A stretch of DNA of 64,000 nt from Psilocybe azurescens (GCA_023853785.1 JAJIRX010000696.1:83217-147216); one strand, 5' to 3'. Positions 1-12,327 are shown, counted from the first letter of the stretch. The notes: generated from the sequence alone by a model not told the origin. Translations and numbers: made by a program.

Positions 1-56
1 GCGCTGCCCGCTAAAGATGGGTTGGCCTGCTTCGTCAACTCTTCTACCGTCAACTC

Positions 57-1971
57 CTACTCGGTACAACTCTGGGCCTTGTGCTCCTCTGCCTGTGTCC
101 TGAGGGGGTAAAATCGTCGGCGTGTCGAATCCGACGACATACGGAGGTTCGCTTGGTCCAGGGGTTGAGATGGTCCTGGGATGACGCCGTGAGTGCGTAA
201 ATGTCGCCTCGCGTTTGAACGGACGCCAAACGTTCGTGTGCAGCCAGGAAAACCGCATGGATATGCTAGTATCAATTTTGAGCATAAATGTTCGTAATTA
301 GTGAGGAAGAGACCAACTTCACGTTTTTCATTGCTATGTGTGTTCATGTGGGTCTTCAACCCACTGGGCCTACATCAGAAAGAATACATCAGTTCGACTC
401 AAGAAGCAGCAACAAACCTTTCTAATCCTATTCGCAATATCGAAAATAGAAAAAAAAAAAAAAAGACAAAAACAGTCGAACGCTCTGACACGCACCTTGG
501 AAACTTCTTCTGACAGATCTCGCATTCATGCATTTTCGACTTCTTCTTCTTCTTTACTGCACTGCTCGTAGGTCCTTTAGGGGCCGGATCTGTGCTGCTC
601 CTCACTGCCACGTCGTCCGATGGCCCACTGCCTCTGGTGCGCGACAACATCTGGCCGTCGTCTTGGCCCGGAACGCTGAATCTCGACGGCGTATCCATAT
701 CGCGGTCGAACTCCACCTCATCCCTCGCAGCAGCAGCAGCTTCGCTCCCGGAAACAGAATCATGGTCTGGAATGGGCAACGGGCTGCGCGAATGTCGAGG
801 ATAAGAAGAAATTCGATAGGAGCTGGAGGAGCCGCTGGGGTGGCTGCTATGAGAATCAGGAGTCGACCGAGAGCGCGGATGTGAGTGTTGCAAATTTAGC
901 GGGAGCGTAATCGATGGCAGGCTAACTTCGGAGGTGTTACTTCTTCCACTCGAGCTGGAGTGGAAGTGTGACACCGCAGACAGAGATGGCAAGAGTTATC
1001 AGATTGCGAACGGAGGACCGAAACAAGAGACGATGCGATATAGGTGACGTACGTGTAGGAGGATTGGCACGATCTGTGACCACAATTGCGTGTCGACCCT
1101 GATGATGATGGCTCTGATGGTGTGAGTGAGAATGAGCATCTTCTTCATGATGTCGTAAATCTTGTTGATTTGGTTCGCGATTGTGGTGTGGATAATTACT
1201 ATGATGGGAGTGGCGGGAAGGGTTATTACTCATGGGAATGGAGGACGCCGGGTGCACATTTCGAAACGACACTAATCGATGTGCCGCATCTGAATTCCGG
1301 GCATCATCCGGATGTGTATCGAGGTGAGAGCGCTGAGGCATATCAGTGTCTGCTATCCGTCGGGAAAGCGCGTAGCTCGGCTGAGAGTACGGATACGCCC
1401 TGTCAGGATAATGGCTGTGGCCGTGGCCATCTTGCGAGGCGTTTTGTAAGTTGCTTGATTGCAGGGCGTGGTACCCTCTCAGGGCGCTGCGATAATGGCC
1501 CAGCGGCGAGCGCGATTGCTGCTGTGAGTGATCGTCGATGGGTAGGGATTCGACATTCAGTGGAGGAAGGGTATCACGATCAGAAGGGTATCTAGAGGTT
1601 TCGGATGAGGATGCGTATGTATGCATCGAATGGACTCGATCATGACTTGAATGGGGATGTGTGCCGACGCGAGGATCGTCGACGTGAGAAGAGTGCTCAT
1701 AGCTGAGGCTACGATTTGGTTCGTCATCGTCATGCGAAGCTTCCGAGTATCTAGGTGTTTCCGGCTGCATGGAGTGGCTAGAGTGATGGGAATACGCGTT
1801 ATGACTAAAATTTGACATGTTGCTATATGTACGCTGAGGAACGAGGGAGTGGTGAGGATGTGACTGGAGTGGCTCTGAATAATACGGTCTACGCGAGGAA
1901 GAAGCGTATGCCGAGAAATCGACATTGTTTGCACTCTTCTGTGAATAGAACGTCGGTTGCCCAGGATTCAT
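57..1971 (-). CDS. C2H2 zinc-finger protein, probable transcription factor
   Basis: Read on the minus strand as about four exons, roughly 545 residues. The first exon (from ATG at 1971 to about 1045) is a low-complexity Ser/His/Pro/Tyr-rich region with a histidine-rich stretch. The second (about 955-496) is Ser/Pro-rich and ends in a lysine run. Removing a 126-bp intron (370-495, containing a long A run) and a 57-bp intron (266-322) joins two tandem fingers: CEICQKKFPRPSGLKTHMNTH (given here as C-x2-C-x12-H-x3-H) and a C-x4-C-x12-H-x3-H finger beginning CGFPGCTRTF. The linker between them is the classical THSNEKPYPC type. The tail is short and ends at 57. C-terminal paired fingers after a long disordered region are typical of fungal sequence-specific DNA-binding regulators acting in the nucleus. 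The target is unknown. The exact splice of the first intron (about 955-1045) is uncertain because the best donor and acceptor are not in phase. Confidence 0.85.
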
Positions 1972-3809
1972 CCCTGGAGGTTTTATTTAGAACAAGATCT
2001 GCACGGAAGATAATTTTATAACGGACCGAAATGGCTTGGTCGACAGGTTTGGAGAGTTCACGAGGGCTCCTGTAATGGAGGTTGGATTGCTCCACGACAG
2101 TAGAATATAGGGAGAAAAAGGCGTCGGTCCTTTCTGTGGACTGAAAATACAAGTTCAAAAATCACGAGCAAATTGGTCGCGTAGCGCGCTCAATTTCATA
2201 CACTTACAGTGCTTTCTACTTTCTTTGAATTTGTCAGATATTTGGCATCCGCGACGTGACCTGAGCCATTGTGAGTTTGAGTTGAGTTTTGCCATGAAAA
2301 TTGAACAAACATGGACTCTTTGTCTTGCCTGCTTAAACCCTGGGAAAAGGCAAAACTCGTGCGTGCTATACAGAAAGACGGCCGGACTTAATCAGCATTC
2401 AGTCAATAAAATATACTTTTCATAGATTATTACTCGGAAATACCTGCTCGTATAGATTGGCGAGGAAAGAGAAGAAGATCGCTGGCAGGGGCAAGAGGAG
2501 TTCTTGTTCGCCTCTTGCAGCACAAATTCGGAGGCCGTATTCTGGCAGGCACACCAGCTGAGAAAATCAATGATCGCCAAATACCGCGTAAATAAATTGC
2601 GTCATATCGCAATGAAGGCTTCAACTGTTCAAACTTGCTCTTGTCCATCGGTGTTCACCGTCAGAAATGCAGAATTGTACAAGAAATACCATGCTAAAAA
2701 TGAATCCGATCTGTTAAAAAGCTCACCTTACTTCCTCTATTACTTAACTGGCGAGCCTTTTCGCTAAAGACAATATTCTCATTGACGGAGTCAGCGCGGC
2801 GGTTTAATCAACCCTTTTTGCGACGCACCCCATGCTACCCCATGCAGGTACACCGGTTTGGGAGGACACGAGTCCTATAGTTTGTCAGGTACACATTCGT
2901 ATCAGCTCTCATTAAGGCGTTCAACCTGATTTTCCGACTCGATTCGCGAAAGCTCGAACCACACAGCACGCCTCGACTTCGGCGTTATTATTCGTCCAGT
3001 AACCCATGTCACATTTCTGAAAAATCACTCTGAAGTCACCCAGATTTACTTTCAAGTTGCTTTTCTGGTTAGTCGTTGTAAAATGGAGATTACAAAGCCG
3101 CAAGAGACTCGAATTACCTGGGAATATTGGCCAAGGATTTCAAGGCAGACATGAGAAATCTTCAGTAGAGTTAATCTACTGACAACGGATTGTATTTATT
3201 ATGTCAATTGATATCACCCAAGTGCGTGGTCATTTCCAATTAAAGTTCCCAAAACTGAACCGCTTTTTGGTTTTACTTCTCTTGGTCCGTAACCAGGGTG
3301 GCGGCAAAGTGCAATGGGGCTAAAGATCTAGTACCCACCTCTACATTCATACACAGGCGACAATCTTGCTTTGTATATAGCCGCAGAACTTGATACTGGC
3401 TTCAAGTTGATAAGTACCCAAAAGTACAACTTCATATATGATTTCCTTAAAACGAGAGCTCTAACGGAACGGGCATGGCTCTTTTCGGATCATGTGGTGC
3501 CGTCCGTTATCTGTTCGTGGCACGTGCATCAGCCAGTTGTTGCCATTTTTGAACCTCTTGAACCGGTACCATTATTGCAAGCCTCTTGGGCTCTAGGCTC
3601 TCTTGCTACTATCCTCTACTATCACACTCTATCACATTGCATCTTCTTCTCACTTGGTGCCAGTAAGATTTTCAGCTTCTGTGCAAAAGTGGACGAGTTC
3701 GTTAACGCCGCTTCGTATGGTTGAATGTATGGAATGCTAAAATGTGCAAAGGACAGACCTTTTTCTGACGCATCAATATCTTTTGAAGATCAACACCTAT
3801 AGGATCTGC
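1972..3809. other. Intergenic, no supported gene
   Basis: Only short unconnected open frames are present on both strands. None shows a recognisable domain or continues through plausible introns. The stretch presumably holds the divergent upstream regions of the zinc-finger gene (left) and the folate gene (right). Confidence 0.5.
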
Positions 3810-5019
3810 ATGGCTTCGAGCACGATGCAAGCCGTTCTCAAAGCTCAAAAAGTACCCTTCGCAGAAAATTGGGTAACGAGTTGAAACAGGTGTCTTCATC
3901 ATCCCTCGAAGAACAATGTGGGTACTTGTATCACTTATGACGAGGATAGTTGCGAGTTCATCTCATCTCCGTCGATCTTAACGTGAAGCCTATGCAATCA
4001 CGGAACGCGTTCTGTCGCACCCTGCCTTTCAGCAGTGTCAATCTATAAGCTGCTATCTCAGTATGCCCGCAGGCGAGGTACGCACTGCCGCGATAGTGGA
4101 CGCGATCCTGCATGCAGGTGCGTGCTCTTCCTGTTGATTAAAATCATCATTTTCTCAATCCGACTCCAAATATTCTCACTAAACCAATGTCAATCATCGC
4201 CTTCCTTTATTAAAGGCAAGACACTTTTCGTCCCCAAGATCCAAACAAAAGATGGAACGATGGATTTTCTGCGAATACATTCTCCTGCCGACCTCGCATC
4301 GCTTCCAGCTGGAACGTGGGGAATCAAAGAGCCAGGAGAATCATGGGAAGGTCAAATACGATCCCGCGGTGCGCAAAGTTCTCCCAAATCATCTCTGCCT
4401 CTCTCCCACCTAACTTTAGTGATATTTAAATCATGATCAATCACATTCACGTCCGTGTTCGCATTCACATTCACAGTTCTTGGATCACCGTCAGAGCCCC
4501 TCGACGTCATCCTACTCCCCGGTATATCCTGTTTCCCGTGCACGATATAAATAGAGTTGTATTGACTTTTCCTTTTAATTTCGATCCGCTTTCCCAGGAG
4601 TCGCTTTTGATCGTACACTTTCCCGCCTCGGGCACGGGAAAGGGCACTATGACCGGTTCATCACAGCCTATACGAACACGGCGGCATCATCGTCATCAAC
4701 ATCAACGTCAGCATCTTCAACGCATCCGAGACCTCTGCTCGGTACGTCTGGATCTCTTCCGTTCCGATGATACCTTTTCCTCACGTTTTAAGGAATGGCT
4801 ATGTCTATGACTAATGGCTAATGGTTTATGTTGATAGTCGGTCTCGGACTGCGTGAACAGATTCTACCGTCGGGTCAAGTTCCCGTCGGGGAGCATGACT
4901 GGAAAATGGATGTCCTTATCACTCCAGATGAGACTATCACCTTCAATTGCTCTGCTGCTGCACAAACCCAGGCTGTGTTGGATTCCAATTCGCCATCGCC
5001 ATCGCCATCGGACCAGTGA
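3810..5019 (+). CDS. FAU1: 5-formyltetrahydrofolate cyclo-ligase (MTHFS family)
   Basis: ATP-dependent conversion of 5-formyl-THF to 5,10-methenyl-THF in folate one-carbon metabolism (EC 6.3.3.2). After intron removal the product reads in order: N-terminal STLRRKLGNELKQV helix, then ITERVLSHPAF, the CYLSMPAGEVRT block, GKTLFVPKI, the DLASLPAGTWGIKEP block, LDVILLPGVAFD, LSRLGHGKGHYDRF (the glycine-rich nucleotide-binding loop of the family) and QILPSGQVPVGEHDWKMD near the C-terminus. Introns lie at about 3916-3982, 4112-4215, 4352-4493, 4522-4598 and 4741-4837. The tail after the conserved core is Ser/Pro-rich. The start is unsettled. ATG 3810 is followed after 13 codons by a one-base frame break in an A run (3847-3851); one more A would restore the frame into STLRRKL. 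No in-frame ATG exists otherwise, so either the base is missing from the assembly or an upstream exon exists. Confidence 0.88.
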
Positions 5020-6833
5020 ACATCCCCATGCTTCCATTTCTTCCTCTCTTTTTTTTGCTCCTTACAATGAAATGAAATCGAATCCTGAATCCTGACAGCC
5101 TATTCAAAGACGCAAATATGTCAGCCCCAACAAAACCATGCGTCTGTCGTAAGTCTCGCCGAAAGTTGTGATCGTTTGATATGGCATACGCAAGTGCTTT
5201 GCCATTGTGAAATTTTTTTCTGCATGCGCCGAATATTAATATGCATCAGAGTCTGTCCAATATGGAGCATATGTCGAATGTTGGCGCAAGTATGTCAAAT
5301 GTCCCTTTGCCTTCGTCAAAATTTCTAGCACCCTAATATGCATCTGTCCACTATGGAGTATATGTGGAATGTTGCGCGCATATGCCAATTGTTCCACAGT
5401 GGCTACATATGTATTGCCTTGTGGCGTTCTTTAGAGTCCAGGCCATGTTCGAAACGTTAAAAAATAGCTCTCGATTATGATTCTCGCCATTCGAATTGGA
5501 GCTACTCCAAATTACAATCTATCTATCTATCCCTGCCTCACACACTCGGTGGGGCTTACTGAAAAAAGCAATGCAGTACTTTTTCTTTCGAGTATTTTCC
5601 ATGTCAGATCCCAACACCCGTTATTTGTGGGTCCCAAATAAGTACACACTCTGCCAATTTTAGACCTTCGAAAGTTTGGCTATCTCATCATCATTAGCGT
5701 GATCAGAGTCGCCGTTGATAAAACTCAGTACTCAGACTCAATACAGCCATTGCAGCAGTCATAAAATCAAGCCGCGTCACTGATTCGACGCTGCCCAGTG
5801 AGCCCACGGGTGCTGCTCTGAGATCTCAATTGTCAGTTGAATGACACCGGAGGTTGGTAAATTTAGTAGATGCGGCCGATTCATCCGTCGGGGCATGAGG
5901 TCGACAAATTTTCTCTATCAGCTAACTTATAATACTTACATTACATCCAACACGACGGCGTTCAGCGGCTCAAAGATACCATACATATACTAGGCCGCCC
6001 TGTTCGGATTTCGTGAGGGCAAAGGCAAAGGGCAAGCAGCTGCGTATACTTACTCTATAATCGATCACTTTCGAGGCAGTGGATTCAAGGATGTATAACC
6101 GGCCGCTGAGGGCAGGCGTGTAGTGAACAGTGAAAGTGGACCCTAGCAATAGAACAAGTAGAGTGTTTGCAGCCAATGAAAAACATAAGTGCTGCTAGTG
6201 CGTGCGTATTTTTCTCTAAAATTAAAAATGAACGAGAATGGGTCGGCAGTTCACTTGGGGACCGGAAATGAGGATGCGTTTACTGTGCTTGTTGTCATCT
6301 TGTATTTGATCACTGGTGAAGGGTGGCTGACTTATGTGAAATACAAGGCATATGGGAATCAAGCATAGCCCACGCGTAGCTCGAACTTCATTGCGGCGAG
6401 CGGGCGCAGTTTAAGTGTGTGATTTCTTTACTTGCCTGATAGGAAATTAAAGCTACATAGCACGGTCAAGGCCTTAGAAGAGGATAGGTGACAGAGGCGC
6501 TGACATTTGAAATGCAGAGCCCACCAAGAGCCAGGAATTATATACTCCTTAAGGTGAAAGTCAAGAACGGTAGTACTGTTACCAGGACAATTGTCAGATA
6601 TATTTAGTGAAGGCGAACAGAATTCTACAGAGAGTCCTTGCAGTGTACAACTACAAGATAATTTGAAAGTTAAATAGGGATACGGATCTGGCCGCGAGTA
6701 ATACATGGGGCAAAGCAAAGAAATGAAGGTTAGAATGAAGGTCGAAAGCAAATGCAAATCTCGGCGGGCGAAACAGGCCTGAGTGTGTAGGTAGTCGGGA
6801 AGTGCTTGGAGGTGAGGCGCCCTGTACAAATGT
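5020..6833. other. Intergenic, no supported gene
   Basis: No convincing gene. A minus-strand frame at 5970-6176 begins with a hydrophobic stretch (MAANTLLVLLLGSTFTV) that resembles a signal sequence, but it is only 68 codons and has no recognisable continuation. The left part holds a degenerate tandem repeat, listed separately. Confidence 0.4.
5236..5396 (+). repeat. Degenerate tandem repeat, two units of about 60 bp
   Basis: Two imperfect copies share the order AATATGCATC, GTCCA-TATGGAG-ATATGT, GAATGTTG-CGC, ATATG and CAATTGT/CAAATGT, starting near 5236 and 5335. They lie about 100 bp apart and are separated by unrelated sequence. No coding function is seen. Confidence 0.45.
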
Positions 6834-8189
6834 TCATACTGGGACAAGGTCGTCCTCCGAATCAGACCCTCCATTTTCTCTGTGACCGTACTTGGCTAAG
6901 TCGTCTGCGAAGGGTGATTTGACGAAGGATTTGGCACGGGGTATAGGCCCATCGGTGTGTTCCATCACCCAATCGTGTAAAAGGGCATTAATTCTAAAAG
7001 GTGATATGCCGGGAAGCGAATTAGATTTCAAAAACAATTGTCAATGATTTCGCCATGATGAGAATAAATGCAAAACAGCCACTTACTCTTCCGAATGTGT
7101 AACGCTACCAAAATGAGGCGCATCCTTTACTTGAGAAACACGGGGTGCAGCCCGACTGAGACGAGGCGATCTCGTAGTTCCTCGACGTAGTGTAGAGGGT
7201 AAGCGACGTCCCCACCGCAATGGATCAGGTGAACAGGGCACTCTATCTGGCGCAACTGCGCGAGATCGTGTGGTTTACGGTCAACAAAGAAGTCAACGGA
7301 GACAGTCCGCAAGGCACCGAAATTCTCTGGCGCCCAATTCCTCATCGCCTGGGGGTAGGTGTACTGAACAAGTCTACATAATCGCCATCATAAAGAAATA
7401 TATCAAGTCCATCAGCGAGCAGGGACGAGGTGATGTTGCAAGGGAACTTACGCGGAGACGATGCTTGCACTACTTTGGTTGAAGCCAAGCTGAACGGCAC
7501 CAAGGATGGCGTCGAGCAGTGCGTCTTCGTCTGGATTTTCGTCTTTTCGGCCAGCGACCCAGCAGTCATATATCTCTTGCCGGCCGGAGGCAACGTCTTC
7601 AGGCTAAATATCGAGAGTCTATGAGACGAGAGACGAAGAGGTTAAACAATTTAGACTTACTTCTACCAAAGGCAGAGGAGACACCATAAACACGGAGAGG
7701 ATCTGCTCAGGATGACTCACTGCCATCTGCAATGCCACACAAGCGCCCATGGAAATGCCTACGATGTGACACCGAGGTAGTTTCAATGTCTCCTGAACCC
7801 TAGTCAGCCTCACAAACATTCAAACAAATAATTACAACTCACAATGATTTTCGACACGTCCTCTGCAACTTCTGCGCGTCTGGCATTGGGTGGGACCGGT
7901 CCAACAGTGTTGCCGTGACTGCGAGCATCCACTGCCACTAGATTGAAGCGCCTCACCCGAGGACTCGCAAATTGGTCTTTTAATTATGAGTGTTAAGCAA
8001 CCAGGCCGCTATTAGGAAACCAAGGCTAGACTCACTGTGAAATAAGACAGAGGAGATATATACGGGGTGCAAGAAGAGGATCGTCGGAAGCGACGGGTCA
8101 ATATTTTGTGCGTTCTCTGAATCCGGGGTCGAGATAACATAGTTAAACTGAACAGTGCCCGACGCGGTCTGGACTTTGAGGTGAGGCAT
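6834..8189 (-). CDS. Alpha/beta hydrolase fold protein
   Basis: Spliced minus-strand gene starting MPHLKVQTASGTVQFNYVIS. Visible family landmarks in order: the TILFLHPVY oxyanion-region strand, RFNLVAVDARSHGNT, the nucleophile elbow HIVGISMGACVALQMAVSH (serine in G-I-S-M-G), a lid segment, the acid strand PVHLIHCGGDVAYP, and the catalytic histidine in DAPHFGSV. The C-terminal tail is acidic and ends at 6834. Introns are about 50-80 bp (for example 7054-7085, 7374-7449, 7622-7661, 7793-7842, 7984-8035). Substrate cannot be inferred; fungal members include esterases, epoxide hydrolases and lactonases. Just before the catalytic histidine (about 7125-7133) the frame breaks by one base: the upstream frame stops at a TAA immediately after VFLK, while DAPHFGSV is in the next frame. 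A single missing G would repair it. A weak-donor intron is the alternative. Confidence 0.82.
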
Positions 8190-9319
8190 AGTGAATCCGT
8201 AGTTGATAATAAAGAAAAGGTAAAGCCTGGTCGGTTGATCGTGAAAGTAGGAGAGGAGAGGGAAGATATGTAATAATCTTGTTCCCCAAACCAAGACATG
8301 ATCGGCTTTCCAGATTTGTTTCTCCCTTCGCCTAGCCTAACGCACAATTATTGGCCCACGCGGCGTGAGAGGACGTGAGTGGCCAGGGAAATATGATATA
8401 GGCCTGGAGACCCATTGCCAAGATCCATTGTCCACCTATACTCAAGTACTGCACAACCGTGCCAGTATGTGTAATTGTAAAACATAGAAATAATCGCGAT
8501 TCGCCGCCCAATCGCAACAATCACTCCTTTCCAGTGTTTTCGAAAGCTTGTCGTCTACCGATGGTAAAGCAGCCAATTGCATCGTTTCCTAGCAATTCTC
8601 GAGGGTATCGTTTGAAGGATTTGTGGCTTCAATTCAGCGCGTCCTCCGTCCCTTCATAGGAACGTTTTGGCAATCCGAGATATCTAGGGTCTTGGGTCTC
8701 GTGTTGGTCTCGTGTACGTGGCCCGAAGAAGGCTTGAACAAGTGATCATTAGTCAAATCCAGGGGCTATGTGTCTTGGGCCATCGTCGGGTCGAGGATTA
8801 ATAGGGTTCGAATATGAAATACTTGGGGGAATGAAACATTTTGATAAGATTTATTTCATTAGCCCGATCGTACACATTCGATGACAAAATAATAAGCAAA
8901 TACCTGGGAGCTATGTAAGCTATCTATTATCATATATGATATTGAGATGTTGCCCGGACATGTGCTTATATACAAACAGAAGTAATGGATTCACAGCGTT
9001 CATGGGAAAACACAACCGCAGCGGATAAATAATTAAATACCCAGGAGTGTGTGGTTTTAATGGCTGTGCGATTCCGCAATTGCATTGGTGTACGTACCAC
9101 ATTCTACTAAAGAAATAGAATGACCCAGTTGCACAGGGTTCGAAAAGTGGCCATACATTTCGCTCCCAGCACCAGCTCCAACGCTCCAGGAAGGAAGCTC
9201 TCGTGCAGAGCCTCAAGTGCCAGCAGCACCAAGTTGTGCTGAGTTTGTACATATAGGAGCAAGTGCCCTACGATTTTGGGCAATGATCGAGATCCGGAAC
9301 TTACCGTGCTTACATACTT
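8190..9319. other. Intergenic, no supported gene
   Basis: Short frames only, none with recognisable similarity or convincing splice structure. The left end is the upstream region of the hydrolase gene. Confidence 0.45.
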
Positions 9320-9475
9320 ACGTGCTTACAAATTTGACTCGAAAGAGCGGACGAAGTCCGCTATTACCAGCCGAAGGAATTGTACTACGGCATGATATTT
9401 ATTATTTACATCTATGTACTAGATTGCAACTAACGAATTTCATACATGCAAAATACCCTGCCTTCGGCAGGTAAT
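9320..9475 (+). repeat. Hairpin-ended dispersed repeat, copy 1
   Basis: Matches a second copy at 56190-56395. Each end carries a perfect short hairpin: GCGGAC-GAA-GTCCGC at 9347-9361 and CCTGCC-TTC-GGCAGG at 9457-9471. An AT-rich middle is shared with copy 2 (CTATGTACTAGATTGCAACT and what follows). Copy 1 has an 8-bp insertion near its left end and lacks about 58 bp present in copy 2. No coding capacity is evident. GC hairpins in an AT-rich body recall mobile double-hairpin elements of fungal mitochondria, so a nuclear copy of mitochondrial DNA is possible. Confidence 0.75.
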
Positions 9476-10106
9476 TATCAACGTGCGGTTCATTCAAAAC
9501 CTCGTCATTCAAAACTTCGTCATCCCGCTGTTGGGATTGGAAAATGCCAGTATAATCCGTCATTCTGCGCAAGAATACCAGGCCGATTGGTCGTGATTGG
9601 TAGGTTTAGAATGCTGAAAATTTAAATAATTCAGTCTATACGATTGGATTTGGCATAAGAAGTACTCAGGAGAGAAACATGAACAGACTGCCTCGTGTAA
9701 GCCTAGCGCTCAAATATTATACAGACCTAAGTACAGATGTTTAATCAGTGAAATCTGAGCAATCACCGGACTATATCTTTATTCACGAATCACAACAGAT
9801 AACAAAAATCACAAATCAGCTGTAACGAGAGGGCTCGGACCCAATCGCAGAGTTGCATTTCTCAAGATTTTTCATCATCGACCAATAAAACTTCGGGTAT
9901 TGATGCAATGGTAATACAGATTCTACATATGGGGTACTGGTCATGAGGGTATAAGTCACTATGTGGGTATCCCTGGGTGTCTCCTGATATTTTTATGTAC
10001 AATGATATAAAAACTACATACAATGACTTTATGTTACATTATTGGAACAGACCCTACGATTCATTAGTCACTATTAATTGGCAAGAAAATGCTGGCGCGG
10101 CCTCCT

Positions 10107-10313
10107 AGGACCCCGGGCAATAGCACCCTGATCCCACTAAAAGTCCCGAATCCGGACAAAAATGGACAAAAATGGGTCGCGAAAAAAACCTTTTCGACGC
10201 GCATTGCTTTGAAACACTCAAATCTAAGGTCAGCGAGCGTGGGAACATTATTTTTGTCCGGACAAAACCCCCATTTTCGGGATCAGGCCTCTTCTGCTAT
10301 TGCCCGGGGTCCT
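10107..10313. mobile_element. hAT-like MITE, 207 bp
   Basis: Perfect 19-bp terminal inverted repeats (AGGACCCCGGGCAATAGCA at the left, its reverse complement at the right) are flanked on both sides by the direct repeat GGCCTCCT (10099-10106 and 10314-10321). An 8-bp target duplication is characteristic of the hAT superfamily. The inner parts are also partly palindromic (CCTGATCCC near both ends and FR-type GTCCGGACAAAA near the right). It is too short to encode a transposase, so it is a non-autonomous element. Confidence 0.85.
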
Positions 10314-10506
10314 GGCCTCCTTGTCGAGAAGGAGATGTAGCGACCCAAAATTAGCTAGGAAACGCCCCATGCGTTATTGGGAGCTGGATGGAGCCGAATA
10401 GAGGGTGTGTAGAACGCATTGTTGAGCGCGCATGGATCAATCAAATTCGACTCCCGAATCTAATGAAAATGTGAGGATTCAGTGTTCTAGGTGTAGGTGC
10501 AAGATA

Positions 10507-12327
10507 TTACACCATCGAGGCTTCGTCTTTGGTACGGGTAAAGCATTTGGTCCACTTTCGGGGACTAGGGAGCTGGATATCCGAGGTGGCATAATGGATA
10601 GCGAGGAGGAGCGATAGGATAACACCCACGCAGGAGGCAGCAGAGATGATACAGAAGTGTTGGCAGAGGATAAATAGAGCCTGGAAAATGCAAATAATGA
10701 ACCCGATAAAAGAAGGTCCTGGGAAGAGCGAAGACCAGAGCGACGCCCTGGAACTTGAAGCGAGGCGAGCAGACTGTGGACAGGTACTCATGGGCCGGGC
10801 TAGCTCCGGCTTTATCCAGACTCTCGTGACGGTGCACAAGAAAGGCGGAAGATACAAAAGCAAGAGCGACGAGGGATGAAGAGAGATAAGCCAGCAGAGG
10901 GTATACAGGAAGGAAGAAACAAAATATATGGAGACTAGATGTACAATCAGGATCCGCATAGAAATATTATATATCAAGAATGAACGCTTACAGAAGAAGT
11001 CCGACGGATCCAAGGGCGATGTTCTGCCAGCCTTTGATGCAGGATGCCATGAAGGAATCCCAGTCGGATCCATAAACAAATTTATCGTTGAAGAGTTCAT
11101 TAAGACGCTTTGAATAGCGCTCAGATGCGCGGAATGTGATCAAAGAGACTATTGACCGAGCCCAGTTGCTCTCAGTCTCCTGCTCGATAAGAATGGAGGT
11201 ATCCCGAGAAAGCCGGGATTGCTCTTGGCCAAAGTGAGTCTCGTATCGGTTGTAAACTGTTGACAAGTCAGAAATTTGTATCCTGCATAAAAACACAGCC
11301 TCACGTACCAACAACACCCCATAACCGGGCAACATATGAAACCGTGTAACCATCCCGGGTACGATCTGAAAAGTTCGGAGTGAGCATTATTGGCGCCGAG
11401 TAAATATAGATAGAAAGGTATGTACCTCGTGAAGCTGTTAAGAGACTGAGAAATTTTTCACAGTCTTTTGCTTCGTAAGGGAATGTAGAAAGTTTAGATG
11501 TAAGGGTGTCTGATTCGGTTGTCAGCATTGTCGTGAGCATTCATAATGTATTACAGAACTTACCAGCTAGAGCATGTGAGAATACAAGAATAAGGTCTTC
11601 GAGACATCTGGGATGTACTCCGCCAATATGCATGCAGAAATTCTCGACATGCGCCCAATATTGAATTTCGAGAGCAAGTCCTAGAAACACAACTTTAATG
11701 GATGATAGTGAGAGCTATTGCCCCTGACTTACTCAAGTGTGAGGGAGAAATGGTTGGGTGCAGACCAAGTTCTGTCGTGTCGTATCGATCGAGCCAGAAA
11801 AGTGTTTGTGTAGATCGGTCAACGAAGTAGTAATTACAGTCTTCGCCATCCAGTTGTAAAAACAGTTCAACTGCTTCGACGGGAAGTAAAAATCCTTTGT
11901 CCTGGGCCAACTTCTCGACTACTGACGCCCAGGCACAAATTCGCTCCCCAATTTCAGAGGTATAGAGATATGCGTCGGTGACGATACTCAGGCCCGCATT
12001 TCGGTGAAAGTAGAGTTTGCCTTCCGGGTGAATGAAGGGAGACCAATGCGCAGGCAGGTACGTGGGTCTGGTGAGGTAGAAATTAGAACACAAGGCTATT
12101 GCGTGGCATGAACTGACTTACGAAGCATCGCGCGTTGAAAGAAACATTCCTGGTTCTATGACTGTCGATACTCGCTGTAGCCTGCAGCATAAGGTTAGCA
12201 ATGAAATATACGCTGAATTACAGGACCTACTTCTTCGTCACATCATATCTGCCAGTAAATTGGGCCACTGAGGGACGGAGAGAACCTAAGACAAAGTTGG
12301 GTCTGGAATCCATTTTGATATTTTCCA
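10507..12327 (-). CDS. WW-like membrane protein, paralog A
   Basis: Member of a four-gene family in this window. Exons read: short start (MENIKMDSRPNFVLGSL), LQRVSTVIEPGMFLSTRDAS, then the WW-like module (HWSPFIHPEGKLYFHRN), the family block with DAYLYTSEIGERICAW and NYYFVDRSTQTLFWLDRYD, EIQYWAHVENFCMHIGG, the DTLTSKLSTFPY..CEKFLSLL block, YVARLWGVVG, and a long exon ending WDSFMASCIKGWQNIALG. The C-terminal part contains hydrophobic segments (AYLSSSLVALAFVSSAFLVH; GVALVFALP; FIICIFQALFILCQHF and following) that should span membrane. It lacks the N-terminal region of B-D. Near 10725 the reading frame changes; this could be one extra T in a T4 run or a 58-bp intron with a weak donor. Function is unknown. 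Confidence 0.7.

Noticed and set aside
1086..1595. Long plus-strand frame opposite the zinc-finger gene
   Set aside because: It is the antisense of the low-complexity first exon and has no independent features.
9217..9474. Shared short peptide (LHLCTRLQLTNFI) encoded in both hairpin repeats as a possible gene
   Set aside because: It is a by-product of the conserved DNA repeat; frames before it differ and carry no start in common.
10650..10790. Frameshift in paralog A near 10725
   Set aside because: A 58-bp intron with a weak donor (GTCTTC) and a TTTCCAG acceptor also restores the frame, so it is not counted as firm evidence of a homopolymer error.
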